Shown here in pieces: positions 15,833 through 23,478 of a stretch of 64,000 nt of DNA (positions within the stretch are counted from its first letter, which is position 1; every line of letters begins with the position of its first letter). Both the position numbers and the translations under genes were made by a program. The DNA is from Archangium primigenium (lineage in GTDB: Bacteria > Myxococcota > Myxococcia > Myxococcales > Myxococcaceae): assembly GCF_016904885.1 (NCBI RefSeq), contig NZ_JADWYI010000001.1, forward strand, positions 8,861,224-8,925,223, in the 5' to 3' direction. The notes under the pieces were generated by a model. It saw only the letters and a program-made list of their open reading frames with translations, ran no database searches and was not told the DNA's origin.

Positions 15833-17695
15833 TCAGGTCCCCGTCCGTCGGGTGTTGGTGCGGGGTGCGTCCGGGGCCTCCAGTTCCACCGCTCCCTTCA
15901 CCCCGTGGTTGTTCGCGCCGAAGAGGTTGTCCGGGTCGACGGCCTTCTTCACCTCGCGGGTGAGCGCGAGCGCGCCCTCGGAGTAGACCTCCCCGAGGAA
16001 GTCCTGGCGGATCTTCCCCACGCCGTGGTGGTGGGACAGCGTGCCGCCCGAGGCGAGGATCTCCTCGCGCGCCGCGTGCTCCAGCGCCGCGTACTCGGCC
16101 ACCGGGTCCGCCACGCCCTTGGCGTAGAAGCCCAGGTAGAAGTACATGGCGATGCCGCTCGGGTAGACCTGGGTGAGCCGGCCGGTGAAGAACGGCTTGC
16201 CGGGCAGGCCGCGCTGGGCGTGCTCGCGGTGGATGCGGTCGCGCACGCGCTCGTACAGCTCCAGGGCGCGGCTCCAGGGCACGCTCGTCTCGAAGCTCTC
16301 GGCGATGGCCCAGTGGGAGAAGGTCAGGTCGCGGATGTAGGCGATGCCGAAGGTGAGCTGGTAGCCGCGCTCGCCGTTGGTGCCGCCGGCCTTCATGCCG
16401 CCGTGGCGCTCGGCGATGCGGTAGAGCGTGGACTCCTGGAACTCCACCTCGGCGCGCGTGCCCTCGAACACGATCGTGGCCACCGCGAGCTTGTCCGGAT
16501 CGAACCCCTTCACCCGGGTGACGAAGAACTTCTCCAGCGCGCTCTTGGCCTGGGCGGCGGCGCCGGTGGTGGCCGGCTTGAGCGCCTGGCCGAACTGGAA
16601 CTGGGTGCTGTCCATGACGCGCACGCTCGCGGGCACCGCGCCCGAGCGCTGCAGCTCGTAGAGGAACGCCAGGCCCGCGCCCAGGTCCGGGAAGAGCACG
16701 CTGCCGTAGCGCTGCACCTCGGGCACGGGGAAGAGCTTCACCACGGCGCTCGTCACGATGCCGTAGTTGCCCTCGCTGCCGAACATGAAGTTGCGCGGGT
16801 TGACGCCGATGCTCTCGCGCGGGCCCACGGCCGGGCGCTCCACCACGCCGTGCGCCGTCACCACGCGCATGTCGAGCACCAGGTCCTCGATGTTGCCGTA
16901 GCGGTTCTTCTTCATGCCGCTCGCGTTGGTGGCGATCCACCCGCCGAGCGTGGAGAACTCCAGGCTGTCCGGCTCATGGCCCAGGGTGAGGCCGTACTTC
17001 GCGAGCTCGGTCACGATGTGGCGGCCCGTGGCGCCCGCCTCGATGCTGGCGGTGCGGTTGACCGGGTCCACCCAGAGCACGCGGTTCATGCGCCGCATGT
17101 CCACGGCGATGACGAAGCGCCGCTCGTGCACGGACAGGCGCAGGGCCTCCGTCACGTTGGTGCCGCCGCCAAAGGGGATGAGGCACGCGCCGTGCGCCCG
17201 CGCCACCTCGGTCAGCCGCACCACCTCGTCGTGCGAGTGGGGGAAGACGACGAGGTCCGGCACGCGGCCCAGGCGCTCGTAGCGGATGGCCCAGATCTCC
17301 GCGCCCGTGTGGCCATGGCCCCGGCGCAGGCGCACCGTGGGCTCGTCGGAGAGCTGATCCTCCTGGAGGAAGGCGCGCAGCGCGGCGACGAGCTCGGGGG
17401 CCTCGAGCGCCTCGGGCACGGGCGGCGGGTAGTGCGGCTCGTTGCGGTTCTCATAGCCCAGCGGCGCCGCGAGCTTCTTGGAGAACCACGGCATGAGCGA
17501 GGGCAGCTCGACGTTGCTGATGTTGTAGCGCGTGCCGGTGAGCACCACCGAGCCGTTGGGCTGCACCACGAACTTCGTGTCCCGGAAGCCCCAGCCGTCG
17601 ACGGCCTCGTCCTCGAAGGAGGGCCGGTGGGCGGGCGCGGGCGGCACGAAGGACGTGTCTCCCGTGGGGACCTGGAGTGAGGGCTTCTTGTCCAT
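15833..17695 (-). CDS. agps: Alkylglycerone-phosphate synthase (AGPS), FAD-dependent
   Basis: A 620-residue FAD enzyme of the VAO/PCMH family that replaces the acyl chain of 1-acyl-DHAP with a fatty alcohol, the step that creates the ether bond. Seen: the N-terminal GWGFRDTKF, the FAD-binding IPFGGGTNVTEAL, EPDSLEFSTLGGW and NASGMKKNRYGN, and the C-terminal catalytic HHHGVGK (from about 555) and DPDNLFG. Length and motifs match peroxisomal AGPS. In Myxococcus xanthus the AGPS homologue is needed for iso-branched ether lipids made during sporulation. It is the first gene of a three-gene operon. The start ATG has GGGGGAGAA upstream; an in-frame ATG at 17743 is less likely. Confidence 0.95.
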   Translation of the reverse strand: MDKKPSLQVPTGDTSFVPPAPAHRPSFEDEAVDGWGFRDTKFVVQPNGSVVLTGTRYNISNVELPSLMPWFSKKLAAPLGYENRNEPHYPPPVPEALEAPELVAALRAFLQEDQLSDEPTVRLRRGHGHTGAEIWAIRYERLGRVPDLVVFPHSHDEVVRLTEVARAHGACLIPFGGGTNVTEALRLSVHERRFVIAVDMRRMNRVLWVDPVNRTASIEAGATGRHIVTELAKYGLTLGHEPDSLEFSTLGGWIATNASGMKKNRYGNIEDLVLDMRVVTAHGVVERPAVGPRESIGVNPRNFMFGSEGNYGIVTSAVVKLFPVPEVQRYGSVLFPDLGAGLAFLYELQRSGAVPASVRVMDSTQFQFGQALKPATTGAAAQAKSALEKFFVTRVKGFDPDKLAVATIVFEGTRAEVEFQESTLYRIAERHGGMKAGGTNGERGYQLTFGIAYIRDLTFSHWAIAESFETSVPWSRALELYERVRDRIHREHAQRGLPGKPFFTGRLTQVYPSGIAMYFYLGFYAKGVADPVAEYAALEHAAREEILASGGTLSHHHGVGKIRQDFLGEVYSEGALALTREVKKAVDPDNLFGANNHGVKGAVELEAPDAPRTNTRRTGT

Positions 17696-17908
17696 GAGGT
17701 TCTCCCCCGCGCGCGCACCTCGGGCCGAGAGAATGTCCGGCACGGCCTGGCGCGTGTGTCGCGGTGAATGAGGTGGGCATGACCACTGAGGAGCGGGCTA
17801 CGGCGCGCTCATGCACGCCGCCATCGCACCGCCGAGTGGCTGGGCGGTGGGTAACATGATTCTCCAGGCCCGACAAGCCGCCGGGCCGCCCGCCTTGACG
17901 CCACACAG

Positions 17909-17937
17909 TTGCGGATCAAAACCCGGCTCTTTATAAG
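17909..17937 (+). promoter_or_regulatory. Sigma70-like promoter for the deoxyhypusine-synthase-like gene
   Basis: TTGCGG (17909-17914) and TATAAG (17932-17937) are separated by 17 bases, facing the ATG at 18063 with a leader of about 119 bases. The leader holds a hairpin GGGTCC/GGACCC (18022-18040). The rest of the 367-base divergent region (17696-18062) shows no gene; the agps promoter must lie in its left half, but I cannot place it. Confidence 0.5.
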
Positions 17938-18062
17938 GCCCGCACCAGCCACCCGACGCCTCGATGGCGGTCCGCCTCGCACCGGACCGTAGGGCGTTCG
18001 GAGTGGTGCGCCCCTGACGGCGGGTCCCACATCCGGACCCCTGTCGTCGGGAGTTTCATGTC

Positions 18063-19031
18063 ATGCGCATCCGGGAATTCTGTCGGACCCACTTCAAGCA
18101 CTTCAACGCGGCGGCGCTCGTGGATGCCTCCGAGGGCTACCTGCGCCACCTGGACGGCGGCGGCAAGATGCTGGTGACGCTCGCGGGCGCCATGAGCACC
18201 GCGGAGCTGGGCATCTCGCTGGCGGAGATGATCCGCCAGGGCAAGGTGCACGCCCTCTGCTGCACGGGCGCCAACCTGGAGGAGGACCTCTTCAACCTCG
18301 TGGCGCACGAGTTCTACGAGCGCGTGCCGAACTACCGGGACCTCACGCCCCAGGACGAGCAGGCGCTGCTCGAGCGGCACATGAACCGGGTGACGGACAC
18401 GTGCATCCCGGAGATGGAGGCCATGCGCCGCCTGGAGACCGCGGTGCTGGAGGAGTGGGTGGCCGCGGACAAGGCGGGCGAGCGCTACTTCCCCCACGAG
18501 TTCTTCTACCGGGTGCTCCGAAGCGGCAAGCTGCGCGAGCGCTACCAGATCGATCCCAGGAACAGCTGGCTGCTCGCCGCGTGCGAGAAGAACCTGCCCC
18601 TGTGGGTGCCCGGCTGGGAGGACTCCACGCTCGGCAACATGTACGCGGGCCACTGCATCTCGGGGGACGTGAAGAACGTGCACACGGTGCGCACGGGCAT
18701 CGAGTACATGACCACGCTCGCCCAGTGGTACACGGAGACGGCGCCGCGCACCTCCGTGGGCTTCTTCCAGATTGGCGGCGGCATCGCCGGTGACTTCCCC
18801 ATCTGCGTGGTGCCCATGCTCCACCAGGACTTGCAGCGCACGGGCGTGCCGCTCTGGGGCTACTTCTGCCAGATCAGCGACTCGACCACGAGCTACGGCT
18901 CGTACTCGGGCGCGGTGCCCAACGAGAAGATCACCTGGGGCAAGCTCGGCATCGACACGCCGAAGTACATCGTGGAGAGCGACGCCTCCATCGTGGCCCC
19001 GCTCATGTTCGCCTACGTGCTGGACACCTGA
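18063..19031 (+). CDS. Deoxyhypusine synthase-like protein
   Basis: A 322-residue protein of the deoxyhypusine synthase family. In eukaryotes and archaea this enzyme moves the aminobutyl group of spermidine, using NAD, onto a Lys of eIF5A. Bacteria lack eIF5A, so bacterial members are thought to act on free polyamines (homospermidine synthase-like) or on unknown targets. The catalytic Lys motif is kept as TWGKL, with Lys294; the NAD-region segments VTLAGAMST and QIGGGIAGDFPICV are also present. The ATG at 18063 has CGGGAG at about 10 bases; an out-of-frame ATG at 18058 overlaps it. It is divergent from agps and convergent with the LpxL-like gene (7 bases apart). Confidence 0.92.
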   Translation: MRIREFCRTHFKHFNAAALVDASEGYLRHLDGGGKMLVTLAGAMSTAELGISLAEMIRQGKVHALCCTGANLEEDLFNLVAHEFYERVPNYRDLTPQDEQALLERHMNRVTDTCIPEMEAMRRLETAVLEEWVAADKAGERYFPHEFFYRVLRSGKLRERYQIDPRNSWLLAACEKNLPLWVPGWEDSTLGNMYAGHCISGDVKNVHTVRTGIEYMTTLAQWYTETAPRTSVGFFQIGGGIAGDFPICVVPMLHQDLQRTGVPLWGYFCQISDSTTSYGSYSGAVPNEKITWGKLGIDTPKYIVESDASIVAPLMFAYVLDT

Positions 19032-19038
19032 GCGCGGC

Positions 19039-19959
19039 TCAGGCCGGAGGCCGCGTCTTCCAGCGCTGGTGCATCCACACCCACTGCTCGGGGGCGCGGC
19101 GGATGGCCGCCTCGATGCGCGCGGACAGGGCCGCCGTGAGGCCGAGGGCATCCGCCTCGCGGTCCGGCCCCGCGGGCCACGCCACCTCCTCGGTCCACAG
19201 GCGGTAGCCCTGCCCCTCGCGCTGGCAGAAGCCCACCACCACGGCGGCCCCGGTGCGCAGCGCCAGGTCCGCCGCGGCGCGAGGCGTGGCCGCCAGCTCC
19301 CCGAAGAAGGGCACGAAGAGCGACTGCACGCGCGTGTCCTGATCGATGAGCAGGCCGAGGATTTCTCCCGCCTTGAGCGCCCGGAGCATGGCGCGCGCCG
19401 CGCCCTCCTGGCCGCGCCAGATGCTGCGCACGCCGCCCTGGGCCCGGAAGCGCTCCACCAGCGCGGTGAGCCGCGGGTCCGTGGTCTCCTTGGCGATGCT
19501 CTGGCTCGGGTAGCCCGCGCGGGCGACGCGCCGGGCGAGCAGTTCCCAGTTGCCCACGTGCCCGGAGACGAACACCACGCCCTTGCCCCGCGCGAGCGCC
19601 GCCTCCAGCACCGCCCGGTCCTCCGCGTCCCAGCGCACCAGGTGCTCCAGGTTCGCGTCCAGGGACGTGGTGGCCCCCACCTCGAAGGCGGCCATGCCCA
19701 GGTGGCGGAAGGAGGCCCGGGCGAGCGCGTGACGCTCCGCGTCGGAGCGCTCCGGGAAGGCGCGGGCCAGGGATTTGAGGGCCTTGCGGCGCTCGCCCCC
19801 GGCCACGGCGAAGGCGAAGCGGCCAAAGCCCGCACCGAGGGTCCGGGCGAGCCCCAGGGGCAGCGCGCTCACGAAGCCCAGAACCGCACGCACCAGCAGG
19901 TAGCGCAGGAAGCGCTTGAGGCGTTTTGCTAAGGGTGGACGCTCCACGAGCGGTTCCAT
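19039..19959 (-). CDS. LpxL/HtrB-like lipid A acyltransferase family protein
   Basis: A 306-residue membrane-associated acyltransferase. After a hydrophobic N-terminal helix (about 17-40) it shows the catalytic HxxxxE motif as His134 to Glu139 in SGHVGNWE, the IDQDTR segment and the C-terminal WVWMHQRWKTRP, all typical of LpxL/LpxM-type enzymes that add secondary acyl chains to lipid A. Whether it acts on lipid A, ornithine lipids or another lipid is not shown; nearness to the ether-lipid operon is suggestive only. Its start codon lies just 5 bases from that of the divergent astB and it lacks an obvious ribosome-binding site, so leaderless initiation or an internal GTG (fifth codon) is possible. 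Confidence 0.88.
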   Translation of the reverse strand: MEPLVERPPLAKRLKRFLRYLLVRAVLGFVSALPLGLARTLGAGFGRFAFAVAGGERRKALKSLARAFPERSDAERHALARASFRHLGMAAFEVGATTSLDANLEHLVRWDAEDRAVLEAALARGKGVVFVSGHVGNWELLARRVARAGYPSQSIAKETTDPRLTALVERFRAQGGVRSIWRGQEGAARAMLRALKAGEILGLLIDQDTRVQSLFVPFFGELAATPRAAADLALRTGAAVVVGFCQREGQGYRLWTEEVAWPAGPDREADALGLTAALSARIEAAIRRAPEQWVWMHQRWKTRPPA

Positions 19960-19964
19960 ATCCC

Positions 19965-21290
19965 ATGCGCGAATACAACTTCGACGGCATCGTTGGCCCC
20001 ACGCACAATTACGGCGGCCTCTCGCCCGGCAACCTGGCGTCCGCCCTGCACGGCGGCGAGGTGAGCCATCCCCGCGCCGCGGCCCTGCAGGGGCTGGAGA
20101 AGATGCGCTTCGTGGCGGGGCTGGGCGTGGGCCAGGGGGTGCTGCCGCCCCAGCCCCGGCCCTCGCTCAAGGCGCTGCGGGCCCTGGGCTTCACCGGCAC
20201 GGACGAGCAGGTCATCACCCGCGCGGCGCGCGAGGCCAACCACCTGTTGCGGCTGACGTCCAGCGCCGCGGCCATGTGGACGGCGAACGCGGCCACGGGG
20301 GCGCCCTCGGAGGACACGGCGGACGGGCGCATGCACCTGACGCCGGCCAACCTCCAGCAGATGTTCCACCGGGCGCTGGAGGCGGAGACGACGCACGCGG
20401 TGCTCGGCGCCATCTTCGCGGACGAGCGGCACTTCGCCGTGCACGCGCCCCTGCCCGGAGGCGGCCACTTCGCGGACGAGGGCGCCGCGAACCACACGCG
20501 CCTGGTGACGCCGGGGCACCGCGCGGTGCACCTGCTGGCCTGGGGCCGCTCGGCGTGGCGGGACGACGTGCGCCACCCCACGCGCTTTCCCGCGCGGCAG
20601 ACGTACGAGGCCAGCCAGGCCCTGGCGCGGCTGCACCAGCTCGACCCCGCCCAGGTGCTCCTGCCCCAGCAGGCCCCCGAGGGCATCGACGCGGGCGCCT
20701 TCCACACGGACGTGCTCGCGGTGGGCAACGGGGGCTTCCTCATGCTGCACGCGCTCGCGTTCGCGGACGCGGACGGCCTCTTGAAGACGCTGCGCGAGCG
20801 GCTCGGCGAGGGCTTCACCTACGCCCTGGCGGGCGCCGAGGAGCTGCCCGCCAAGGACGCGGTGAAGGCCTATCCCTTCAACTCCCAGGTGCTCACCCTG
20901 CCGGACGGCACCATGGCCATCATCGCGCCCGAGGAGAGCCGCGACACGCCGAGCGCGCGGCGCTTCCTGGACCGCGTGCTGGCCGAGGACAACCCGGTCC
21001 AGCAGGTGCACTACCTGGACGTGCGCCAGTCCATGAACAATGGCGGCGGCCCGGCGTGCCTGCGCCAGCGGGTGTGGCTCACGGACGCCGAGCGCGCCGC
21101 GGTGAAGGCGAACGTCTTCTACACGCCCGAGCTGCACACGGCGCTGGCCGCCTGGGTGACGAAGCACTACCGCGAGGACCTGCGGGCCCAGGACTTGGCG
21201 GATCCCCAGCTGGCGCGCGAGACGCTCACCGCGCTCGACGCGCTCACGGGCCTGCTCGGGCTGGGCAGCGTCTACGACTTCCAGCGCTGA
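19965..21290 (+). CDS. astB: N-succinylarginine dihydrolase
   Basis: A 441-residue enzyme of the arginine succinyltransferase pathway. It hydrolyses N2-succinylarginine to N2-succinylornithine, releasing CO2 and two ammonia. The pentein-fold catalytic residues are all present: Glu172 (FADEGAANHTR), His247 (AFHTDV) and Cys365 (GGGPACLR); Cys365 has the same number as in the E. coli enzyme. The N-terminus EYNFDGIVGPTHNYGGLSPGN fixes the start at 19965. No astA, astC, astD or astE gene is present here, so it is an orphan of the pathway within this window. Its start is 5 bases from the divergent LpxL-like gene, so each promoter must lie inside the other coding region or be very compact. Confidence 0.96.
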   Translation: MREYNFDGIVGPTHNYGGLSPGNLASALHGGEVSHPRAAALQGLEKMRFVAGLGVGQGVLPPQPRPSLKALRALGFTGTDEQVITRAAREANHLLRLTSSAAAMWTANAATGAPSEDTADGRMHLTPANLQQMFHRALEAETTHAVLGAIFADERHFAVHAPLPGGGHFADEGAANHTRLVTPGHRAVHLLAWGRSAWRDDVRHPTRFPARQTYEASQALARLHQLDPAQVLLPQQAPEGIDAGAFHTDVLAVGNGGFLMLHALAFADADGLLKTLRERLGEGFTYALAGAEELPAKDAVKAYPFNSQVLTLPDGTMAIIAPEESRDTPSARRFLDRVLAEDNPVQQVHYLDVRQSMNNGGGPACLRQRVWLTDAERAAVKANVFYTPELHTALAAWVTKHYREDLRAQDLADPQLARETLTALDALTGLLGLGSVYDFQR

Positions 21291-21340
21291 CGGACCGGCC
21301 GCTTGCATCCAGGGCGTCTTCTGGCATCTTCGGCCCCCTC

Positions 21341-21634
21341 ATGCGCCGCCCCGCCGCCCTGCCGCTGCTCTTCGCCACGTTGTCCCTCCTCGCCGGCTGC
21401 AAGAGCCCCTGTCGGGAGCTGTCGGAGCGGTTCTGTGACTGCGTCGACCGCTACCAGCGCACCCTGTGCCTGCAGAACGTGGCCGCGCGCGAGCGGGACC
21501 TGGAGCCCACCGAGGAGCAGCTCGACGTGTGCGAGCAGCGCCTCTCCACCTGCAACATCGACCCGGAGGACCGCACCACCTGCGACATCCTCCGGACGGA
21601 CGAAGGCAAGGACGCCTGTGGTCTGGCGCGCTGA
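21341..21634 (+). CDS. Small Cys-rich lipoprotein
   Basis: A 97-residue protein with a lipoprotein signal (lipobox LLAGC, Cys20) and eight further Cys in the short mature part (CRELSERFCDCVDRY, then CLQN, CEQR, CN, CD and CGL). The spacing suggests a small disulfide-knotted helical domain. Similar small Cys-rich lipoproteins are frequent in myxobacteria and have no known function. It lies 50 bases after astB and 10 bases before the next gene, so it probably shares a transcript with the beta-barrel-like protein. The family is not recognised. Confidence 0.75.
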   Translation: MRRPAALPLLFATLSLLAGCKSPCRELSERFCDCVDRYQRTLCLQNVAARERDLEPTEEQLDVCEQRLSTCNIDPEDRTTCDILRTDEGKDACGLAR

Positions 21635-21644
21635 ACCCGCTCGC

Positions 21645-22481
21645 GTGAACCGCTCCTCTTCCTGGCTCGCCGCGTGTCTGCTCGCCGCCCTGCTCGCCGC
21701 CCCGCGAGCCGCCCGGGCGGACCCCATCACCCCCTGGCCCGGAGAGCAGACGCCGCTGGGCTCGCTGCAGCTCGTCCCCCTCGTCTACGTCTCCGGGGAT
21801 GGCCGGTACACCTGGCCGTCGCTGTACGCCTCCGCGGGCATCGGCACGTCCTGGGACGTGTACGTGGGCCTGTGGGGCTACGCGGGCGCCGAGGGCGCGG
21901 GCTTCGACCTGCTGGATGTCTTCCCGCGCTTCCACGTGGGCGAGGAGACGGCGCTGGCGCTGCGGCTGATGCTCACCCCCCAGGAGGGCTACATCCTGGG
22001 CGGCGAGCTGCACACCAACCTGAGCTGGGGCGACGTGTCCCTGATGCTCAACGCGGGCGTCCGGCCCGACTTCGAGTGGGGCACGGGCCGGCTGCGCTCG
22101 GGCACGGTGTTCGCCATGCTGGCGCCCGAGTACCACTTCTCCAACCGGTTCAGCGTGTACTTCGAGCTCAACCCGGTGGTGGGCGCCATCGACCCCTTCT
22201 CCCGCGGGCGCGAGCTGACGACGGAGCTGTCCCTGCTGCCGGGCATCTGCTTCTCGCTCGACGAGGAACAGAACCACCAGTTCTCCGTGGGCGCGGAGCT
22301 GGTGCTGCGCCGCGGGGAGCCCGTCTCCCTGGCCAACTCCGTCAGCTTCGCGGCGTGGTACGCGACGTCCTTCGAGCTGTTCGGCGGCGACGAGGAGGAG
22401 CCGGAGGCGAGCGCCCGGTCCGCGGCGCGGACGGGCTCCCGACGGCTCGCCCAGCGCGGCGCGACGGCCTGGAACCGCTAG
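21645..22481 (+). CDS. Exported outer-membrane-type protein, unknown function
   Basis: A 278-residue protein with a signal peptide (about 1-25) and a mature part of alternating short amphipathic strands rich in Tyr, Trp and Gly, many ending in aromatic residues. That pattern fits a small outer-membrane beta barrel. The last 30 residues are charged and low in complexity. The start is a GTG at 21645; no ATG gives a signal peptide, and the stop of the preceding gene lies 10 bases upstream. I do not recognise a named family. It probably works in the envelope together with the preceding Cys-rich lipoprotein. Confidence 0.72.
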   Translation: MNRSSSWLAACLLAALLAAPRAARADPITPWPGEQTPLGSLQLVPLVYVSGDGRYTWPSLYASAGIGTSWDVYVGLWGYAGAEGAGFDLLDVFPRFHVGEETALALRLMLTPQEGYILGGELHTNLSWGDVSLMLNAGVRPDFEWGTGRLRSGTVFAMLAPEYHFSNRFSVYFELNPVVGAIDPFSRGRELTTELSLLPGICFSLDEEQNHQFSVGAELVLRRGEPVSLANSVSFAAWYATSFELFGGDEEEPEASARSAARTGSRRLAQRGATAWNR

Positions 22482-22515
22482 CCTCCATCTGGAATGTCGG
22501 GAGGGGCTTCGTAGA

Positions 22516-23478
22516 GTGGCATGCATGACCAAGCCACTCGCAGGACGGATCGCCCTCGTCGCCGGAGCCACCCGGGGCGCGGGCCGGGGCATCGCCACCA
22601 TGCTCGGGGAAGCGGGCGCCACGGTGTACTGCACGGGCCGCAGCGTGCGCGGCGAGCCCGCCACCGACGGCCGGCCCGAAACCATCGAGGAGACCGCCGA
22701 GCGCGTGGACGCCCTGGGCGGCCGGGGCATCCCGGTCCGGGTGGACCACTCGCAGGAGCCCCAGGTGAAGGCCCTGTGCGAGCGCATCCGGCGCGAGCAG
22801 GGCCGCCTGGACCTCCTCGTCAACGACATCTGGGGCGGCGAGTCCCTGGAGCTCGGGCCCGCCTTCTGGAAGCAGTCCCCCGCCCAGGGGTGGTTGATGA
22901 TGGAGCGCGGCGTGCGCACGCACCTCATCACCAGCCGCTACGCGGTGCCCCTGCTGTTCGAGAGCGACCGGGGCCTCTTGGTGGAGATCACCGACGGGGA
23001 CTCGTTCGGCTACCGCGGCAACGTCTGGTACGACCTGGCGAAGATGTCCACCGTCCGGCTCGCCTTCACGATGGCGCGGGAGCTGCGCCGCACGCGCGTC
23101 ACGGCGCTCGCGGTGACGCCGGGCTTCCTGCGCTCGGAGCAGATGCTGGAGCTCTTCGGGGTGACGGAGGCCACCTGGCGCGACGGCGCGGCGAAGGACC
23201 CGAACTTCATCGCCTCGGAGACGCCCGCCTTCGTGGGCCGCGCGGTGGCGGCGCTCGCGGCGGACCCCGACGTCTCGCGCAAGGCGGGCCGCGTCTTCAG
23301 CTCCTGGGGACTCGCCCGGGAGTACGGATTCACCGACGTGGATGGGAGCCGTCCGGACTGGGGCGCGCACTTCGAGCGCGTCTACGGCCAGTCCGGAGAC
23401 CCCGCCGACGAGGCGGCCTACGCCTCCTGGCAAGGCGGCTTCATGACGCTCGCCTTCCCGGACTGGCCCCTGGACTAG
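22516..23478 (+). CDS. Short-chain dehydrogenase/reductase
   Basis: A 320-residue classical SDR. The cofactor motif GATRGAGRG is near the N-terminus, VNDIWGG takes the place of the usual NNAG, and the catalytic Tyr/Lys pair lies in YDLAKMS. The C-terminal 70 residues (including YGFTDVDGSRPDWG) are longer than in minimal SDRs and recall a group of uncharacterised oxidoreductases. The substrate is unknown. GGAGGGG lies 9 bases before a GTG at 22516 and 18 bases before the ATG at 22525, so the GTG is preferred here; the difference is three residues. Its TAG stop shares a CTAG palindrome with the stop of the convergent dehydrogenase. Confidence 0.88.
   Translation: MACMTKPLAGRIALVAGATRGAGRGIATMLGEAGATVYCTGRSVRGEPATDGRPETIEETAERVDALGGRGIPVRVDHSQEPQVKALCERIRREQGRLDLLVNDIWGGESLELGPAFWKQSPAQGWLMMERGVRTHLITSRYAVPLLFESDRGLLVEITDGDSFGYRGNVWYDLAKMSTVRLAFTMARELRRTRVTALAVTPGFLRSEQMLELFGVTEATWRDGAAKDPNFIASETPAFVGRAVAALAADPDVSRKAGRVFSSWGLAREYGFTDVDGSRPDWGAHFERVYGQSGDPADEAAYASWQGGFMTLAFPDWPLD

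Noticed and set aside
12952-17680. Long plus-strand frames opposite the ether-lipid operon
   Set aside because: Strong families on the minus strand with tight start/stop overlaps; the plus frames have no recognisable features.
17895-17937. TTGACG paired with TATAAG as a promoter
   Set aside because: The spacer would be 31 bases; TTGCGG at 17909 gives 17 bases and was preferred.
18058-18060. ATG at 18058 as the start of the deoxyhypusine-synthase-like gene
   Set aside because: It is out of frame with the conserved protein; the ATG at 18063 is in frame and at better spacing.
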